Source: Isoetes taiwanensis
Lineage: Eukaryota; Streptophyta; Lycopodiopsida; Isoetales; Isoetaceae
Direction: 5' to 3'
DNA: 64,000 bases
Assembly: GCA_021234155.1 (NCBI GenBank)
Contig: JAJEKV010000518.1
Span: 64,001 to 128,000, forward strand
The translations under genes were made by a program, and so were the position numbers. Positions 22,574 through 35,820 of the stretch are shown piece by piece (position 1 is the first letter of the stretch; each line of letters starts with the position of its first letter). The notes under the pieces were generated by a model. The model was not told the origin of the DNA. It searched no databases and saw only the letters and a list, made by a program, of their open reading frames with translations.

Positions 22574-24454
22574 TCTTACAGTGAGTTAATGCAATGTTAT
22601 AGCCTCAAAGAGGGGCAAAGTGTTGCATTGTAGGTAGTCCAGAGTTGTAAGGGATACCAATTGGCAAAAGTCCCATCTCATTGCATTGTAGGTAGTCTAG
22701 AGTTGTAAAGGGATATCGATTAAATGTTTGCTTCCGACCGCGCCGATTCTCGCATTTCTTCATAAATTATGATCTAAAAAAACCCCATTCGTTTAGGGTC
22801 CGCACTAAAATGAGGGCTAGCTTTCATTTTAGTTTTGTTTGTTTAGGAAATTGAGCGCCAAGCGGTTTCTTAAATGCCGCTGCCGAGCTTAAAGACACAG
22901 TGGTATATTGCTTTTATCAAGCCCGGAACTTTGTTGAGTGCGTCTAATTTTTGGGGCAAATAGTCCATACGAAAGCGGACATTTGCATCCGATTTCCTTC
23001 ACACGATGGTGGCAATACGCCTTGCATCTAGAAAGTCATCTTGCTTCAAATTTTCAGAGCCCCAAGTCCGAGTAGCTCATGCATGCAAGTTGCCAAGCAT
23101 ACATGGATAGACCTATCATACAATGTGATAATTTCAAAGATATGGACATGGATATTCGCCCTAGAATCAAGAGTACGACTTGAACCTTGAATTTGTTCTT
23201 AGTTATTATTGTTAGTCTAAGCGGTCAAGTCCATTATTTCATGTTAGACAAGGCAGTTCATCATTTAAGTTAGCTTTTCCTTGCTCTCCGTGACCTTTTG
23301 TTACTAACTATTACTACTTATAAATATGATAGAATATTGCTTATGCCTTTTTATAAATGTGATTCAGATTTTTGAAGATGGCAACCTTCAACAGATCGGT
23401 CACATAGACTATAACAAGAACTTAAACCATTCATTCAACTGAAATAGATGTCGATATTGCATGCAGATATTCTCGCACGCAGTAGCTATCAAGATTTGTA
23501 AATACTTTACTTTGTCCAAGCATCTTCCTCAAATGCTTCTTTCCATATCATTATACAAAGTTTGACACTAACCCTTTCCATTTTACAGGCCATTCGATGC
23601 CTCAACCACATAAAATGTTTGTGGTAAGTTTGCAAATTGGTGGCGAAAAGCAATCTTTTTTGTTCAAAGTGACAATATAGTTAAGTCTTGGTTTGTTATG
23701 AATATGCATAGCTTATGCATAGCTTACATGTGGACAGAGGAGGTGTTGCAAAATGCTTCTTCGTAACTTATGTGCTATATTTGGTTCATTTCTTAAAGAA
23801 TGTATATGAGTTTCCGACTTAACGATAAATATCTTCCTTTATTAGGTTCGATAAGTCTGAAATCTTAGACTGATAAATGGTTATGATCCGCCACGAGAAA
23901 AACATATATGTGGTTCTCGATGGTGAGTGCACTACCATGAAAAAAACACTTTATGAAGCTCGACAAGGCAATCAACAGTTGCAAATGTGCAACTGTATCT
24001 ATTTGTAAGATGATATATTATGAGTCCTTACATTCACAAACTATTAAGGAATCTCTGCTATATCATGTTTTGTTAAGAGGTTGTTAAGAGACTCATGTGC
24101 CTCAATTTATCTTAAAAATTAGCTTATACTTTTAATGTATAATGCATGCTAACAGATGAGACTAGTGTGAACATAATAATGTATAGTAGTTTACTGTGAT
24201 ATAAAACCAAGACCATGAATGTAGGCTTCAACAGCAGAGATGTCTCTAGCAAGGAGGTGTTGCGTATTCTTGAGGTATTGCGTATTCTTGCTACGAAGAT
24301 TCTAATGTCAACTTTAAGCTTATGGAAATATGTCCAACATTGGCCACCTTAAACGAATAGTCACTTTTTGTTGTAGAACAAACAATATTTGTTGGAATAA
24401 AATATTGCTGTGGACTTTCGTATTTGTATGCAAATAGTTTATTGAGTCGATGTC
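22574..24454. other. Gene-poor interval
   Basis: No gene was recognised. A short tandem duplication with 58-bp offset lies at about 22622-22730 (TTGCATTGTAGGTAGTC repeated, each followed by AGAGTTGTAA). Confidence 0.4.
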
Positions 24455-24586
24455 GTGTTAGAATAGGTTGCCTCTATCCATAGTGTCTTGATGCATTGCT
24501 AAGAAAACTAAGTCCACACCGTGTTAGAATAGGTTGCCTCTGTCTATAGTGTCCTGATACATTGCTAAGAGAACTATCCCCATCAC
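24455..24586. repeat. Tandem duplication with 66-bp period
   Basis: The segment beginning GTGTTAGAATAGGTTGCCTC starts at 24455 and again at 24521. Both copies end with a CATTGCTAAGA(A/G)AACTA word. Confidence 0.85.
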
Positions 24587-24597
24587 GACTACATGTC

Positions 24598-24745
24598 ACT
24601 ACACACACTATATGGTACAGTACACATACTACACACACTATACGATAGACTACACACACTACACATGCACTACACTACACACATTACACCGTTACACTAT
24701 ATATGCACTACATTACTACCACATACACTACACACCACCACTACC
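24598..24745. repeat. Low-complexity ACTACAC tract
   Basis: An imperfect run of CACTACACAC and CACTATA words. Translated minus-strand frames here are repeat artefacts. Confidence 0.85.
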
Positions 24746-25540
24746 CAACTATGAGCAATAAATGCTTCCCTTTTGCCATGTAAGGAGATATTTTAGGTGT
24801 CATTATTTTGATTGTTACGTAACACAATTATCCAATTTAGCTTCCCAATTTTTTTATGTCGCAAATCGTGTTGTTGTATGGTCAGCAAATTTTCAATATT
24901 TTTTAAATGATGCCATCATCTCTTTGCTTTAAATTTAGCCTATGTAATATCTATCAATAAAACAAATTTGAAAGAGCAAATTCATTTAGTAATTCTACGC
25001 TAAGACTTAATCATCTCCAACCTATCATTCTACCAATAAAACAACACATTGTTCTCGTGAAATCATTGGTAAATATGCATATTCTCCAAGGGTCCATAGC
25101 AACATCTTTAAGTTGCCAACCCTACATCATGTTTTGGAGTTTCACCAGAACTTGAGCAGCAGTTTGCCTAGAAAGTTAATCAAATAACTAACCAATGATT
25201 TCACTACGCTTCATCAAGATATCACATGGGAGAGTTTACCTAGGAGCTTCACCAAATATTTGACCATTGGCTTCACCGGGCTTCACTTAAATTCGGCCCC
25301 CAAAGGTGCATAAATACATTTCTGCCCGGCCGCTAAAGATAATGCAGTCTTATTTTTAGTTTGAGATAGTAATATTTTTTGAACATTTCTGGTAGTGACA
25401 CCTGACGATGGAAGCTAAAGACTAAAAAATTGGTGTCAATTTCTGCACTTATTCCCCTGTTTCGTGCTCTGCCGCTGCTTTGCCATGCTTTGCTGGTGGA
25501 TCTGGGCTCACAAACGAGGGGCTCAGCACATTAATAAGCT
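24746..25540. other. Interval without a recognised gene
   Basis: AT-rich sequence with no supported feature. Confidence 0.4.
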
Positions 25541-25910
25541 AGATCAATGTGCATCATATTCCTCTATCTCTGCTTGATATCAGCCGAAATGAAATAGATG
25601 ATAGAGGAATTAAAGAGCTGAGTAATGCCCTGCTAAGTAATCGCGCCGTAATCTATGTGGATCTAAAAATAACAAAGATAACTTGGGATGAGAGGATGCA
25701 ATAGTCTTAGCCAAGCGATCGTAAGCCCCACGATCGTGGTTTGCTCTATTTGGGCTTATACAGAATAACATTAGTGAGCAAAGAAGAAGGCATTTTTTCA
25801 AGCTATAAACAAGAGGGCATACAAGGCTCAAGGGCCTTAACTTAGGTGCATCCAATGGAATTCCCTTCGGGTTTACAGAGTCCGTTAAGAGGCTCGACTT
25901 CCATTCCGCA
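25541..25910 (+). pseudogene. Leucine-rich-repeat fragment, ribonuclease-inhibitor type
   Basis: The plus strand around 25573-25660 encodes LDISRNEIDDRGIKELSNAL, then LSNRAVIYVDL. This fits the 28-residue ribonuclease-inhibitor repeat (Leu-x-Leu-Ser-x-Asn-x-Ile-x-Asp-x-Gly) seen in NLRC/RanGAP-like proteins. In shifted frames the next stretch can be read as KITWDEGAIVLAKAI and then, near 25835, LNLGASNGIPFGF and VKRLDF, suggesting two or three further decayed repeats. Stops and shifts make it non-functional. No nucleotide-binding domain was seen nearby. Confidence 0.5.
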
Positions 25911-27379
25911 ACAACATTTGGTCAGCTTCACCACTCCATTCTAGAAGATTCCACAACCGGCTACACCACTCCATTCTAGAAGATCCATCAACAGGTTGTT
26001 GCCCTAATCGTTCTTTTCCCTCACGTGTCATCTTTCTATGGCGGTGGGACATTCCTAATCACAGCTTCTTCCCAATAATCGAGATTCTTAAGCACTCTCC
26101 GACATATGCTCGATCAGTCAGATAAAGTTCAATGAGCTATTTGGGCTCCGGATCAAAAGGAAAAAACAAAGCGTTTTTCTTGCTTGTGGGTTCTTAGCGA
26201 GCTATGGAGACCAGAGAATAGAGTTGTATGTTTCTTGGTAATGCATGTTCGAAACCTTTTGCTCTATGGTAGAATGGAGGTAAAGAGAAAGGGTCCGAGA
26301 AGAAATAAATGGAAGCAAGTCTGACAAGAAAGGAAAAAAAACTGAGGATTTCTCTGCGGAATAGGGGATTTTCGTAAAAGCGTAACCGGGATTTTATGGA
26401 GCAAAAACAGGGGCTTCTATTAGATTGCTAAAATAGGGGCTTCATAAAAGGAGGTGCTAGTTTGAGAAGGTAAGGCTTCTGTAGGCGGTGGAAAAACACG
26501 GCTTCATAAATCGAAGTGATATTTAAGAGGGCTTGGCTTTTCGAGATTAATCTGTAGCCTGTGAAACCTGCCATAGCAATGGTAGTATTTCTATATTTGC
26601 CTATGATTTCACAAGAGAGATCAGAAGCCTGGCTATGTCCAGTCCTGCGCTTAGACTTTGGTGTGAATTGGTCCGGTCCTGTGCTTGAACTGCAATATGG
26701 ATTGATTGGAGATGAAGATGGCAAAAACAAGGGAATGGGCTGCATAAAATCATCGTTGATTTCTGGAAAACCTGTTATTGATGTTGCCAGAATGTGGAAG
26801 CCAATTTCCATAAATGCCACGTGGCATCATTTTATTAATCCTCACGTAAAAATAAAGGCCCAACTTCCACGTTGGTCACCAGAATTAAACACCATAGGCT
26901 TTTGCACCATCTTCATGTTGCCTCCGTGTAGTTATTGTCGAGACTTATCACTACCTATGTAAGGCAGTATAATTTGTTCTTAAAAATTAGAAGGGTAATA
27001 TTTCTGGGCTGAGGAGAGAGGTGGGGTCGACACGTACGATTATATTGCATTTCCAAATACAAGAAAAAAGAAAAACCAAGAGATAGCCACGTTCTTATCT
27101 GGTTTGAACGAATCCGGCCCGTCAAAAGCCCTATTCGCCTCTCACAGACCGATTGTAAAAATGGCGATGGCGAAATACTCTAGTTTGTGCTATTGGCTTC
27201 AACAAGCTTGGGTATGCGGTAAGAATTGGGTGCTTCCGATCTGTGTTTTTTTATGCAATTTTTGAGCTAGGGTTCGCGAGCCTCTAAAGGGCGATCACTT
27301 AAGTAGCCAAGCTTCCTCTGCTCTGATCTGCTTTGAGACTAATTACGATGAAGAATGGCCACAGATTCACGAATTTAAG
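25911..27379. other. Gene-poor interval
   Basis: A short duplication with 35-bp offset occurs near 25929-25990 (CACCACTCCATTCTAGAAGAT twice). The open frames 26428-26820 (minus) and 26561-26962 (plus) overlap each other and show no recognisable domain. Confidence 0.35.
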
Positions 27380-27904
27380 GTGCAACTCTGCATTTCTATT
27401 CCAAGAATTCCTGAAGAGAGCCTAAAATCAGAAAACGAAGATGAGATGTTGCCCAACTCCATTTTAAAGGATCCGCCATCTCAGACTTCTTCTGGATCGA
27501 CGGCAAATGATGGGCAGGGGTTAGCTTCCCCAAAGAAATTTAGAAGTGTTCGACCACTTGCAGTTACGAGCAATACAAAAGCTGTGGCATTTGTACATAT
27601 CAACCACCGGAAAGGCATCCCACACCGATTCTATTATGGTAAAAAGAAAAACCCAGGAAGAAGAAGAAGAATTGGGGTGTTTTCTTGGCTGGTGAAACAG
27701 GCCGTTTCTTTGATTTGCTTCTCTAACTGGTGGTGCTTCGCATCGCAGTGCTCTCATCGGCGCATCCGGGAAAAAAAATGCAATGGTTTATCGTTTGGGT
27801 ACAATCACTGCTTTTTAGGATGGAATTTTGTAGACTATGTATTTAGCCCAAGGCCATGCTCTGCTACAACTGCTATTATATTCATCCTCGGGACTCTGTC
27901 ATGA
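27380..27904 (+). other. Unrecognised 174-codon open frame
   Basis: The frame starts MQLCISIPRIPEESLKSENE and includes an acidic/serine-rich part and a basic KKKNPGRRRR run near codon 90. No domain is recognised. The N-terminal half has plausible protein composition, the C-terminal half less so. It may be a decayed exon; a function cannot be stated. Confidence 0.2.
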
Positions 27905-27962
27905 ACTCTAACAAAGAAACTGAGCAGATGATCATGGTATGGGTTATCACCAAGAGATGCAG

Positions 27963-28575
27963 GTCCAGAATAGCTCCCCGGGATTGGCATCGAGAAAACC
28001 CAAGCGGCACTTATCATGTGATTCTAAGAAAAAAAATTGCACCTGTAACCATCGTTATGGACATGATGAGTCCTATATCAACACAGAAAGTATGTTTCAA
28101 AGGCCATTTCTCTCGTTTCTACCTCCAGTCCAGTGGGAACCGTTTTAACGTGCTGGTGGGTTTGTGCTCATGCCATCACCAGGGACTTGATGGTGGAAAC
28201 GGGAAAGATACCAAGCCATCTATTAGAAGAGCTTCAAATCCTCCCTTTTAGATAGTTTCGCATGCCAAAAGAACTCTCCTAGCTCGCTTCAGTGTGAGCA
28301 CTATGTCTAAACACCCAAAATTTCCTCCAATCAGAGATTGGCGAAAATGCACTGAAACCCATGCCTGCACACAAGTTCTAAAACCCATGCCTATGCCCAA
28401 GCACCATAGCTTCTGATTCCATCCTTCAAACATTTGAATCCTCGGTAATTTATGGGATTAAACCAAAAAATAGGCAGGTCCATAGCTCCCCGGGATTGGC
28501 ATCATCATGAAAACCCAAGCGGCACTATCATGTGATTCTAATATCATGTGATTCTAAGAAAAAAAATTGCAAAAG
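27963..28575. repeat. Interspersed direct repeat, two copies about 520 bp apart
   Basis: The segment containing AGCTCCCCGGGATTGGCATC, then AAAACCCAAGCGGCACT and ATCATGTGATTCTAAGAAAA, is present at about 27970-28040 and 28485-28572. In the second copy the CATGTGATTCTAA word is itself duplicated. Confidence 0.75.
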
Positions 28576-29227
28576 AAAAATACCACAAAGCCTTTGAACC
28601 GTGAAGAAACTGAGTTTTTTTTTTCCCCTTCAGACAGAGAACCGTTAAGCAGCTGTATGTTTTTTTTCCCCACCAACGGCATTAGGATGGAATGAATCCT
28701 CGACATGGCTTGCAGATGCATGTCCCAAAGTTGGGCCTGCACACCATTCCCAATATTAAATTCATTGAATCAAACTAGAAACTATACGATGATCCCAACT
28801 TTCTTCCTTGAATCTCCAGAGATGACGTTTTGATGTGACGTGATATTATTAAGATATTCCTTGACATTGACATGAGGAGTATCTGTGATGGCAATAACTC
28901 CAACCAAAATAGCTTCCTATTGTCCTCTACGGCTTCAAAAATTATCACGTGCCCACGTTCATGATTAGGCCTACCCGATATTATCCTTCATTAAATGCTT
29001 GCAATATCAGACCATTTAAATGTCTAATCACATTTGCTTGGCAAGTGTCCACATCTTAGTGGATGTGCACTTATATAAATGCAAGGCTCCACTTTCGTCC
29101 GCAACAACTCATCTGCTTGAGTTTTTGGGCGCTTGCTTCTTGACAAGGTATAATGGGGTAGTATTTTTTCGGCCTATCCTTAAATTTTAGTGTTCATTCA
29201 CATGTGGTTTGATCTGAATTCATGCCC
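28576..29227. other. Interval without a recognised gene
   Basis: A TATA-like TTATATAAAT at about 29071-29080 sits 5' of a plausible leader, but no coding region follows it. Confidence 0.35.
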
Positions 29228-29680
29228 CTCCCCCAACCAAAAGCATGTGTTCTAGCTCTTTCTTTGTGTTTTTATTCCCTTCGTTATTCCTTCCTATTTC
29301 CCTTGAGTTCCCTCCTATAATGTTAGTACTTTGTTCCCCGTTCTATTTGCCTTTTTTATAGTAGTTGTTTTTCTCTTTTCTATAGTGTTAGCGCCTCCCT
29401 TTGCACCCCTTCACTCCCTATAATTGCAGTATCGAGTTCACTCGAGTTCCCTCCCCAACCAAAAGCATGCGTTCTAGCTCTTTCTTTGTGTTTTTATTCC
29501 CTTCGTTATTCCTTCCTATTTCCCTTGAGTTCCCCTCCTATAATGTTAGTACTTTGTTCCCCTTTCTATTTGCCTTTTATAGTAGTTGTTTTTTCTCTTT
29601 TCTATAGTGTTAGCGCTCTCCCTTGCACCCCCTTCACTGTGATAATTGCGATGATCGAAGTTCACTCGAGTTCCCTTTAC
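29228..29680. repeat. Tandem duplication with 222-bp period
   Basis: A T/C-rich unit beginning AACCAAAAGCATG(T/C)GTTCTAG starts at 29235 and again at 29457. The two copies differ only by a few substitutions and length changes in homopolymers. Confidence 0.9.
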
Positions 29681-31069
29681 GTGTGTTTCCCTTTACCTTG
29701 ATAGGGCCTCAACTCCAACTTTTCCTTCTTTTAAGCCAACTCTTCGCAATGAATGGAACCTCCCTTTCTTTTATAGAATTCAATTTATATTATTCAATAA
29801 ATATAATTCTTTGAGTATCCCATGATACGGGTTGATAATGTCCATCGATTTGGGGATGGGCAAGCCATTTACGGAGGCTATCGTCAACATGACGTCTAAA
29901 ATAAAACAATTTCTATACGTAGCAATTAAAGGGCATGGAGACCAGTTATACCACGTCGAGTGTGGTTGGATTCAGGGTTCATCAGAGTTGTTGTTTGATG
30001 CTTTAGTTGTGGGGCGCTTCCTCCCTCGCTCCCTCCTCCATAAATTAAGTAGTGGAAACAAACCATCCATCCGGGTGTCGCCCCTTACTTGCTCCAAAAC
30101 ATATGGGTCTGTGACTCCCTTGATCCTTTGGGCATTTTCAAAGTGAATATCGAGTTAGTAGATGGTGGAGTTGAATTTGGAATATTTAGTGATGATTGTT
30201 TTTTTAATTAGTGGTTGATCAGACTTGGAACGTCAAGTGTACTTTTGACCTTAAATGTTGGCATGATGCATGGTATTGAATATATGTGCATTGGCTTAAT
30301 TTGGTGTTTGACTCTTGCACTGTAGTAAATGGCGGAAATGACCGTAGAGACCGTTGAGTCTATAGTCGAATTAGAAAATGGGGTTGGTGACTGCTCAACG
30401 GTTTGTGATGTGAATGCACGCCTAAAAAACAAGAAGAACAACAGTAAGAGACGGAAGTTGGTTGCAAAGAGGGCGAACTCTCGAGAGTACAGGCGAAAAT
30501 AGATTGCCTCGCGCATATCATCGTACATGACATGTCCCCCTCTGACGATGACAAAAAAATTGCAAGCGCAATCAGATAGATTCTCCCAAGGATTAGATAA
30601 AATGTCTAAGGATGCAACCACTCAGCACTAAAAGGCTTACTGCACAATTAACTCGCCTCCATCGACTGCTCCAGATTGTTGAGGCCAACAATGCTCCTTT
30701 GAGTGCGGCTTCTATAGGGGAGCTGTAGAGGCTTTAGATAGTAATAGAAAATGACATAATTATGCTATTACATCAGACCTACTATTATGGTATATATACA
30801 ATGTGTACCAACCTATTATGCAAGTCACATATAGTCTATGAGAGATGACAATTGTTTCATGTTGAGTAAAAAACAAGTACATGTCGTTGTTGTTATTGGT
30901 CTACTTTGTATAATATAGGGGTAATGAATTATGCTAATAGGCTCATTCTACTTTCAGATACTCAATGTCTTTCTTACTCGACACCCTGTATGGATGATTT
31001 TCGAGGAAGCGAACAGACGTAAGTTCTCCTTCTATGTCAATTTAATAGAAAGCTCTTCGTGCTTACAAT
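29681..31069. other. Gene-poor interval 5' of the Helitron
   Basis: No gene is recognised. The frames at 29832-30146 (plus) and 30208-30621 (minus) have no identifiable domain. The 5' end of the Helitron, expected to begin with TC after an A, may lie here but cannot be located by eye. Confidence 0.35.
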
Positions 31070-32103
31070 AGTGCGTGGACTAGACATGGATGCTAGCCTA
31101 TCGAACTCCGTTGAAAACCACATAGAAATTAATGGTAGTACAAGACCATATGCACGTTTAAGGGCAATGGCAAGAGAGCGAACTAGACAACCCGATCCGG
31201 AGGATAGAGGGGAGGGGCGAATGTACCAATAGTAGGTTATAGGAGAGGAATCGTCAATCGAGAGAGAAACGGCACGCAAAACTTGGGTGAACAAGCTAGA
31301 GAGAGAGTGCGAGAGAATGCAAGACAACGGTCAAGAGAACGTCAATCCGGGACTCGTGGTGGATTTCATGAAGTTCCTTTTCACACAACCGAGTTGGAAC
31401 ATCCCACACTACTTCAACACCAAACATGACCGGACACCAATGGAATGGACTTACTTGAAAGATCGCCGCCATTCTTGCAATTGAGCAAGCAACTAGGATG
31501 CCTTCAACATCGATGTGTCACCCATCAATGAAGACGAGATGTCCAACGGGTCACCGAGGCAGGTTGTAGGTGGAGTCGAACAATCGAACAAAGACAAGAC
31601 ATGTCATCCACCAATGTAGATGCGTTGTTAGATGGGCCATCCGCGGGTGAGCAAAATATATATAAAGATGAGCAATATGCACTAACTAAGTGAAGACCGT
31701 AGGGAGGAATTAAGGCCATAGACGAGGGAACGATATGCCAATCGACCGATGAAGATATAAACCGCATTACACGCCAAACTAATAGAGAATGTGACCCTAA
31801 CGCACATTGGCAAGATCGCGGCACGCCATATGAGATTAGCAATCAACCGAACATTCACAATGCACGTGGGCTAAAGCGTTGCAACGTATTGCCACATACC
31901 GCTGCTTAACGCTGAACAAGATGGGTTTTGTTGTAATAAGGGTAAGTGGCTACCCCCACGATTACCGCCTTTGCCCGATGCACTAGTTAATTTATACGAT
32001 TTGTTGGGCTTCAACGGAAAGTGCGTAAAGATAAATAAATTATTTTGTTTTAGTGTGCTTGGAGTCGATGGTAGGTTTGTCGATTTAGGTTATCCTTCGG
32101 TCG

Positions 32104-33110
32104 GTGGCCATCATGGGTCGTGACGTACCATCGTTTGCTTCCAACAAAGACATGGGGCATCCTATACATTGGTATATATATGATGATTCACAACGCTACA
32201 CGCAAAGGGACTTCAAAGTGTGCCATTCGATTGGGGTTGCAACCATCGGATCAATCCTTGATGGAATAAATCCATTTATTAGAAATCTTCGAACAATGGG
32301 AAGCATGCATATGCCTTCGGCATACATTACGCATTGAAGGTGTCGGGGGTGATGAAATGGCAGCCATTGCGAGAGGTTAGTAATCGGTGACATTGCACCC
32401 CGAGTTGCAGGATTCTGGGCTCGGAATGAGGGTGAACCGACTTTCGTTAACATTCTTGATCCCATGTACGAACCTCTGCAGTATCCACTCCTCTTCCCAC
32501 ATGGTACACCAGGATGGGGCCCAGATAATGAACATGGGTTAACACAATTACAGTGGTACAGAGCAAGACTGTTGCATGAGGACAGGTTTCGCCGGCTCGG
32601 GCGTTTATGTGGAGAGTACCTAGTTGACATGTACTCAAGAGTTGAAGATGCACGGCTAAATTACTTCAGAACTTCGCCTTCTAATGCATTTTAATTCAAT
32701 AATAACGAGGACTACTCAACAAGAGAATGATGACCGAGTAATGTTATATTACCTTCGTTTTAAGCTTCGGGTTGCCAAAGATGGTGCTTTCAGATGTGTT
32801 GTTGATGCATTAGCACTTTCTAGGTCAAAGGGTCGTCCAACCCTATTCATTACGATGACTACGAATACAGACTGGCCAGAGATAAGGAGCGCCCTTAGAC
32901 CCGGACAGAATGCGTCTGATATACCCATGACTGTTGTTCGATGCTTCCATGGGCGATTAAAGCGATTGAAAGAATTGTTACATAAATTCTTCCAGCATGT
33001 GTCGTATATAATAACGGTGGTAGAGTTTCAAAACGTGGACTCCACACTCCCATCTTGTGTTGCGCATTACAGGAGCCGACATATAGATAGAATGTGTCGA
33101 TGAAATCATA
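32104..33110 (+). pseudogene. Helitron Rep (Helitron_like_N) region
   Basis: Recognisable landmarks are WYIYDDSQRYTQR near 32180, IAPRVAGFWARNEGEPTFVN at about 32400, LDPMYEPLQYPLLFPHGTPG at about 32455-32515, LGRLCGEYLVDMYSRVEDAR near 32600, LRFKLRVAKDGAFRCVVDAL at 32757-32816, and RPTLFITMTTNTDWPEIRSA at about 32840. These match the order in plant Helitron Rep proteins. The two-histidine motif that should follow the VEFQKRGL stretch (33020-33060) is reached only after a one-base shift and reads GLHTPIL, so the nuclease site is damaged. Confidence 0.85.
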
Positions 33111-33262
33111 TCGCGTAATCGCCAACTAATCCGATTCTTCGTGGTAAGGTTCAAAATTCATGACTCACGGATATTCCGATAGATGTTCCCCGTGCAATTC
33201 TCCATGCCGCTATCACTATCCAAAACCAATCAATCCAACCACGATCTTATTTCGAAGGCTAC

Positions 33263-34228
33263 GTGCAATACAAGAGAAGGAGTATAGACGATGCATGGGT
33301 AGTCCCATACAACGCATTCTTACTCCATGAACTCGATTGTCATATTATGGTTGATATCGCGTCCACTGTGCATGTCTTTTCTTATCTATATGGCTACATA
33401 TACAAGGGGTTTGATACAGCTAGATTTCAGATAACTCGAGAAAGGCATACAGTTGCAGAACCATCATCGAGTCGTAACGAGGCAAGCGTTGGTAACGAGG
33501 ATAGAAGTCGCGATGCAGAACATTCATCTGAACACGATCCACGAGGACAACCTTCTAGATCAAGTAATAGAAATGAGATACATGACTACTTAAAGGCGCG
33601 CTATCTTTCTGCCATGGAGGCATCCTGGAGAATAATGTCATACGACATAACGAACAAATCCCCTGCTGTTAAATGCCTACCTCTTCATCTGCTGCGTTCT
33701 AACACGAAGTCATTATTAGACCGATACTTCTTACGACCTCTGGATCAGGTATTCGATGCACTCACATACATTCAATATTATGAACAGTATACACTCACAG
33801 CATATAGTCCGGCGTTAGCATCTCAAGCTGGCTCTTACATAGAACAAGAACAAGAAGGATTTACTAAAAACATTGTGAGGAAAAGGTCACGGCAGCCATT
33901 AGTATGTAGGATACGCTTGCTTTTACCTAGGGTCGGCGAGGCATTCTACCTGCGACAACTTTTGTTGCATCGTCCCGCAAGGACATGGGCCGAGTTAAGG
34001 ATCGTTAATGGTCAACACCATGACACGTATCAACAGGCTGCAGAAGCAGAGGGTTTGCTCGCAGCACATAATGAATCAATTCTAGTTATGGAAGAGGCGG
34101 TTTCTCTGTCATTGAGTCCTAGACAACTACGTTTTCTTTTTGCTATGTTACTACTTGATCAAGGTCCAGCGATCGAGCTATGGACTAGGTTTCGAGTACC
34201 CATGAGCATCGACCTACTAGGCGAATAA
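33263..34228 (+). pseudogene. Helitron central region between Rep and helicase
   Basis: An open stretch of 321 codons. It contains WVVPYNAFLLHELDCHIMVD, YLYGYIYKGFDTARF, EIHDYLKARYLSAMEASWRI, GEAFYLRQLLLHRPARTWAE and LRFLFAMLLLDQGPAIELW, which match the region linking Rep and helicase in plant Helitrons. A Ser/Arg/Glu-rich insert of about 30 residues follows YKGFDTARFQ. This is the longest intact part of the element. Confidence 0.88.
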
Positions 34229-34270
34229 TATCCAAACGACGAGGAAGTAAGCCTTCAATGAATCCTTCAT

Positions 34271-35820
34271 TTGATCAATAATATTTTAACACAACATAGT
34301 ACTAATATCATGGCATTTGGTCTCGAACTGCAGCCACGTGTTGGGAGAGATGTCATGCACGAGTTGCGGAAATTTTCTGACCATGGGGCATATTTAAATA
34401 CCGCGATGGAAATGATGAGCAAGATGAAAAATGATCAACGAGAGATACACAACTTCGTTCGTGGATGGTTAGAATTACCACAGAGCAACCAACCTATATT
34501 TATCGATGGAAAAGGGTAGAGGAAAGACATTCCTCTTAAATTGTATATGTCTGTCATCACGAGGCAACCGGTATAGTGCTTCCATGCGTTGATGACAAAG
34601 CATTAGCGACCGCCAATATCCGGTGGACGAACGGCCCTCCCTCTTCGGATCCCCGTTGAGGAAAACAACGGGGTTACACTCGATGATAGAACGTGACTCG
34701 GAAAGCGGATCTACTAATTGAAGCTAAGGTTATCATTTGGGATGAGTTCCCAATGGCAAACAAAAGCTGTCATAGAAAGCGCCGATCATTTGTTGCAACG
34801 GCTATGTGGAAACAACCTTCCATTTGGAGGCAAACATTTCATCGCTTCTGGAGATTTCCGACAAGTTGCGCCCGTCGTCAAGGGGGGAGGAAGAACCGCA
34901 GCATACAATGCATCCATAAAATCATCATTGCTTTGGCAGAGTTTTCTTGTGTTGAGATTGGAGGAACCTATTCAAATGCGATGATCCTGAACTAATGCAA
35001 TATGTCGATCGCGATAGGAGAGGATTGGGAGCAATCCGAGTTCCATTGGACATATTCAACACAACTACTGGACGCAATGCGATAATGATTGAATTTCTAT
35101 ATCCCTGCGACATCCTCCGAGACCCAAAACATGCAAAAGCGTAACTTCACGTCGCCAATTAATAAGAGTGTTGATGCTTCAATTATCGCATCCTTGATAG
35201 AGTTCTTGGTCATGACAAGTCGATATTAATACGATACGATCACATCTCCAACAAGATGAGATTATACATGATCACGCATATGCAACATCAGATTTTCTTA
35301 ATAACTTCGCGCGATTCGGAATACCCAACCATGAACTCAAGCTTAAGGTGGGTGCTATATGTCACATTATGAAACTACCGGACATGGAAAAGGGTCTTGT
35401 GAAGAATGCAAGGGTTATGATTGTATCAATGCATAAAGTTCAGTAATGGTGAAGGTGTTGGACGAAGCATCGGACGATGATGCATGCACATACCCTATCT
35501 CTAGAACTGATTTCTTCTATCGACCAGATAACCGACCTTGGACAATCCACAGGAGGCAATTACCCCTCCGATTATCTTACTCGACCACTTTCAATAGTTG
35601 CCAAGGATTGACATTAGATCGTAATGTCGTCATCGACTGCGTCTTGATGTGTTCGCACATGGCGCTATATCGGGCTTTCGCATGCGGAATAGGCGGGACG
35701 TCCTCATCCTTCTCTCACCCGATAACACAACAAGGTGCACTAAGAATATCGTCTACAGGGAGCTGCTTCTATGACGAGGTACACTTTTTGGATCCTTTCT
35801 TTATGCATATGTTACTATAA
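34271..35820 (+). pseudogene. Helitron Pif1-like helicase region
   Basis: Motifs in order: Walker A, split by a one-base shift between FIDGKG and GRGKTFLLN (34500-34540); Walker B as VIIWDEFPM (34730-34757); PFGGKHFIASGDFRQVAPVV (34819-34878); and the C-terminal motif LPLRLSYSTTFNSCQGLTLD (35559-35618), followed by a SHMALYRAFA stretch that corresponds to the usual LYVALSR. The segment near 35000-35440 is heavily shifted. It ends at about 35820 and runs into tandem repeats. Confidence 0.88.

Larger units (their letters stand above)
31070..35820 (+). mobile_element. Autonomous Helitron remnant (Rep plus helicase)
   Basis: A single large decayed open reading frame on the plus strand carries, in order, the Helitron-type N-terminal part, the Rep-associated domain and a Pif1-like superfamily 1 helicase. 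This is the RepHel architecture of rolling-circle transposons. It is broken by numerous shifts and stops, so it cannot encode an active protein. The parts are listed separately. Confidence 0.85.

Noticed and set aside
24474-24659. Minus-strand Val/Cys-rich frame
   Set aside because: It is a translation of the ACTACAC low-complexity tract.
26561-26962. 133-residue plus-strand open frame
   Set aside because: It overlaps an equally long minus-strand frame and shows no recognisable motif.
29071-29160. Promoter with TATA box and leader near 29071
   Set aside because: No coding region or splice-linked exon follows it, and the downstream DNA is a tandem duplication.
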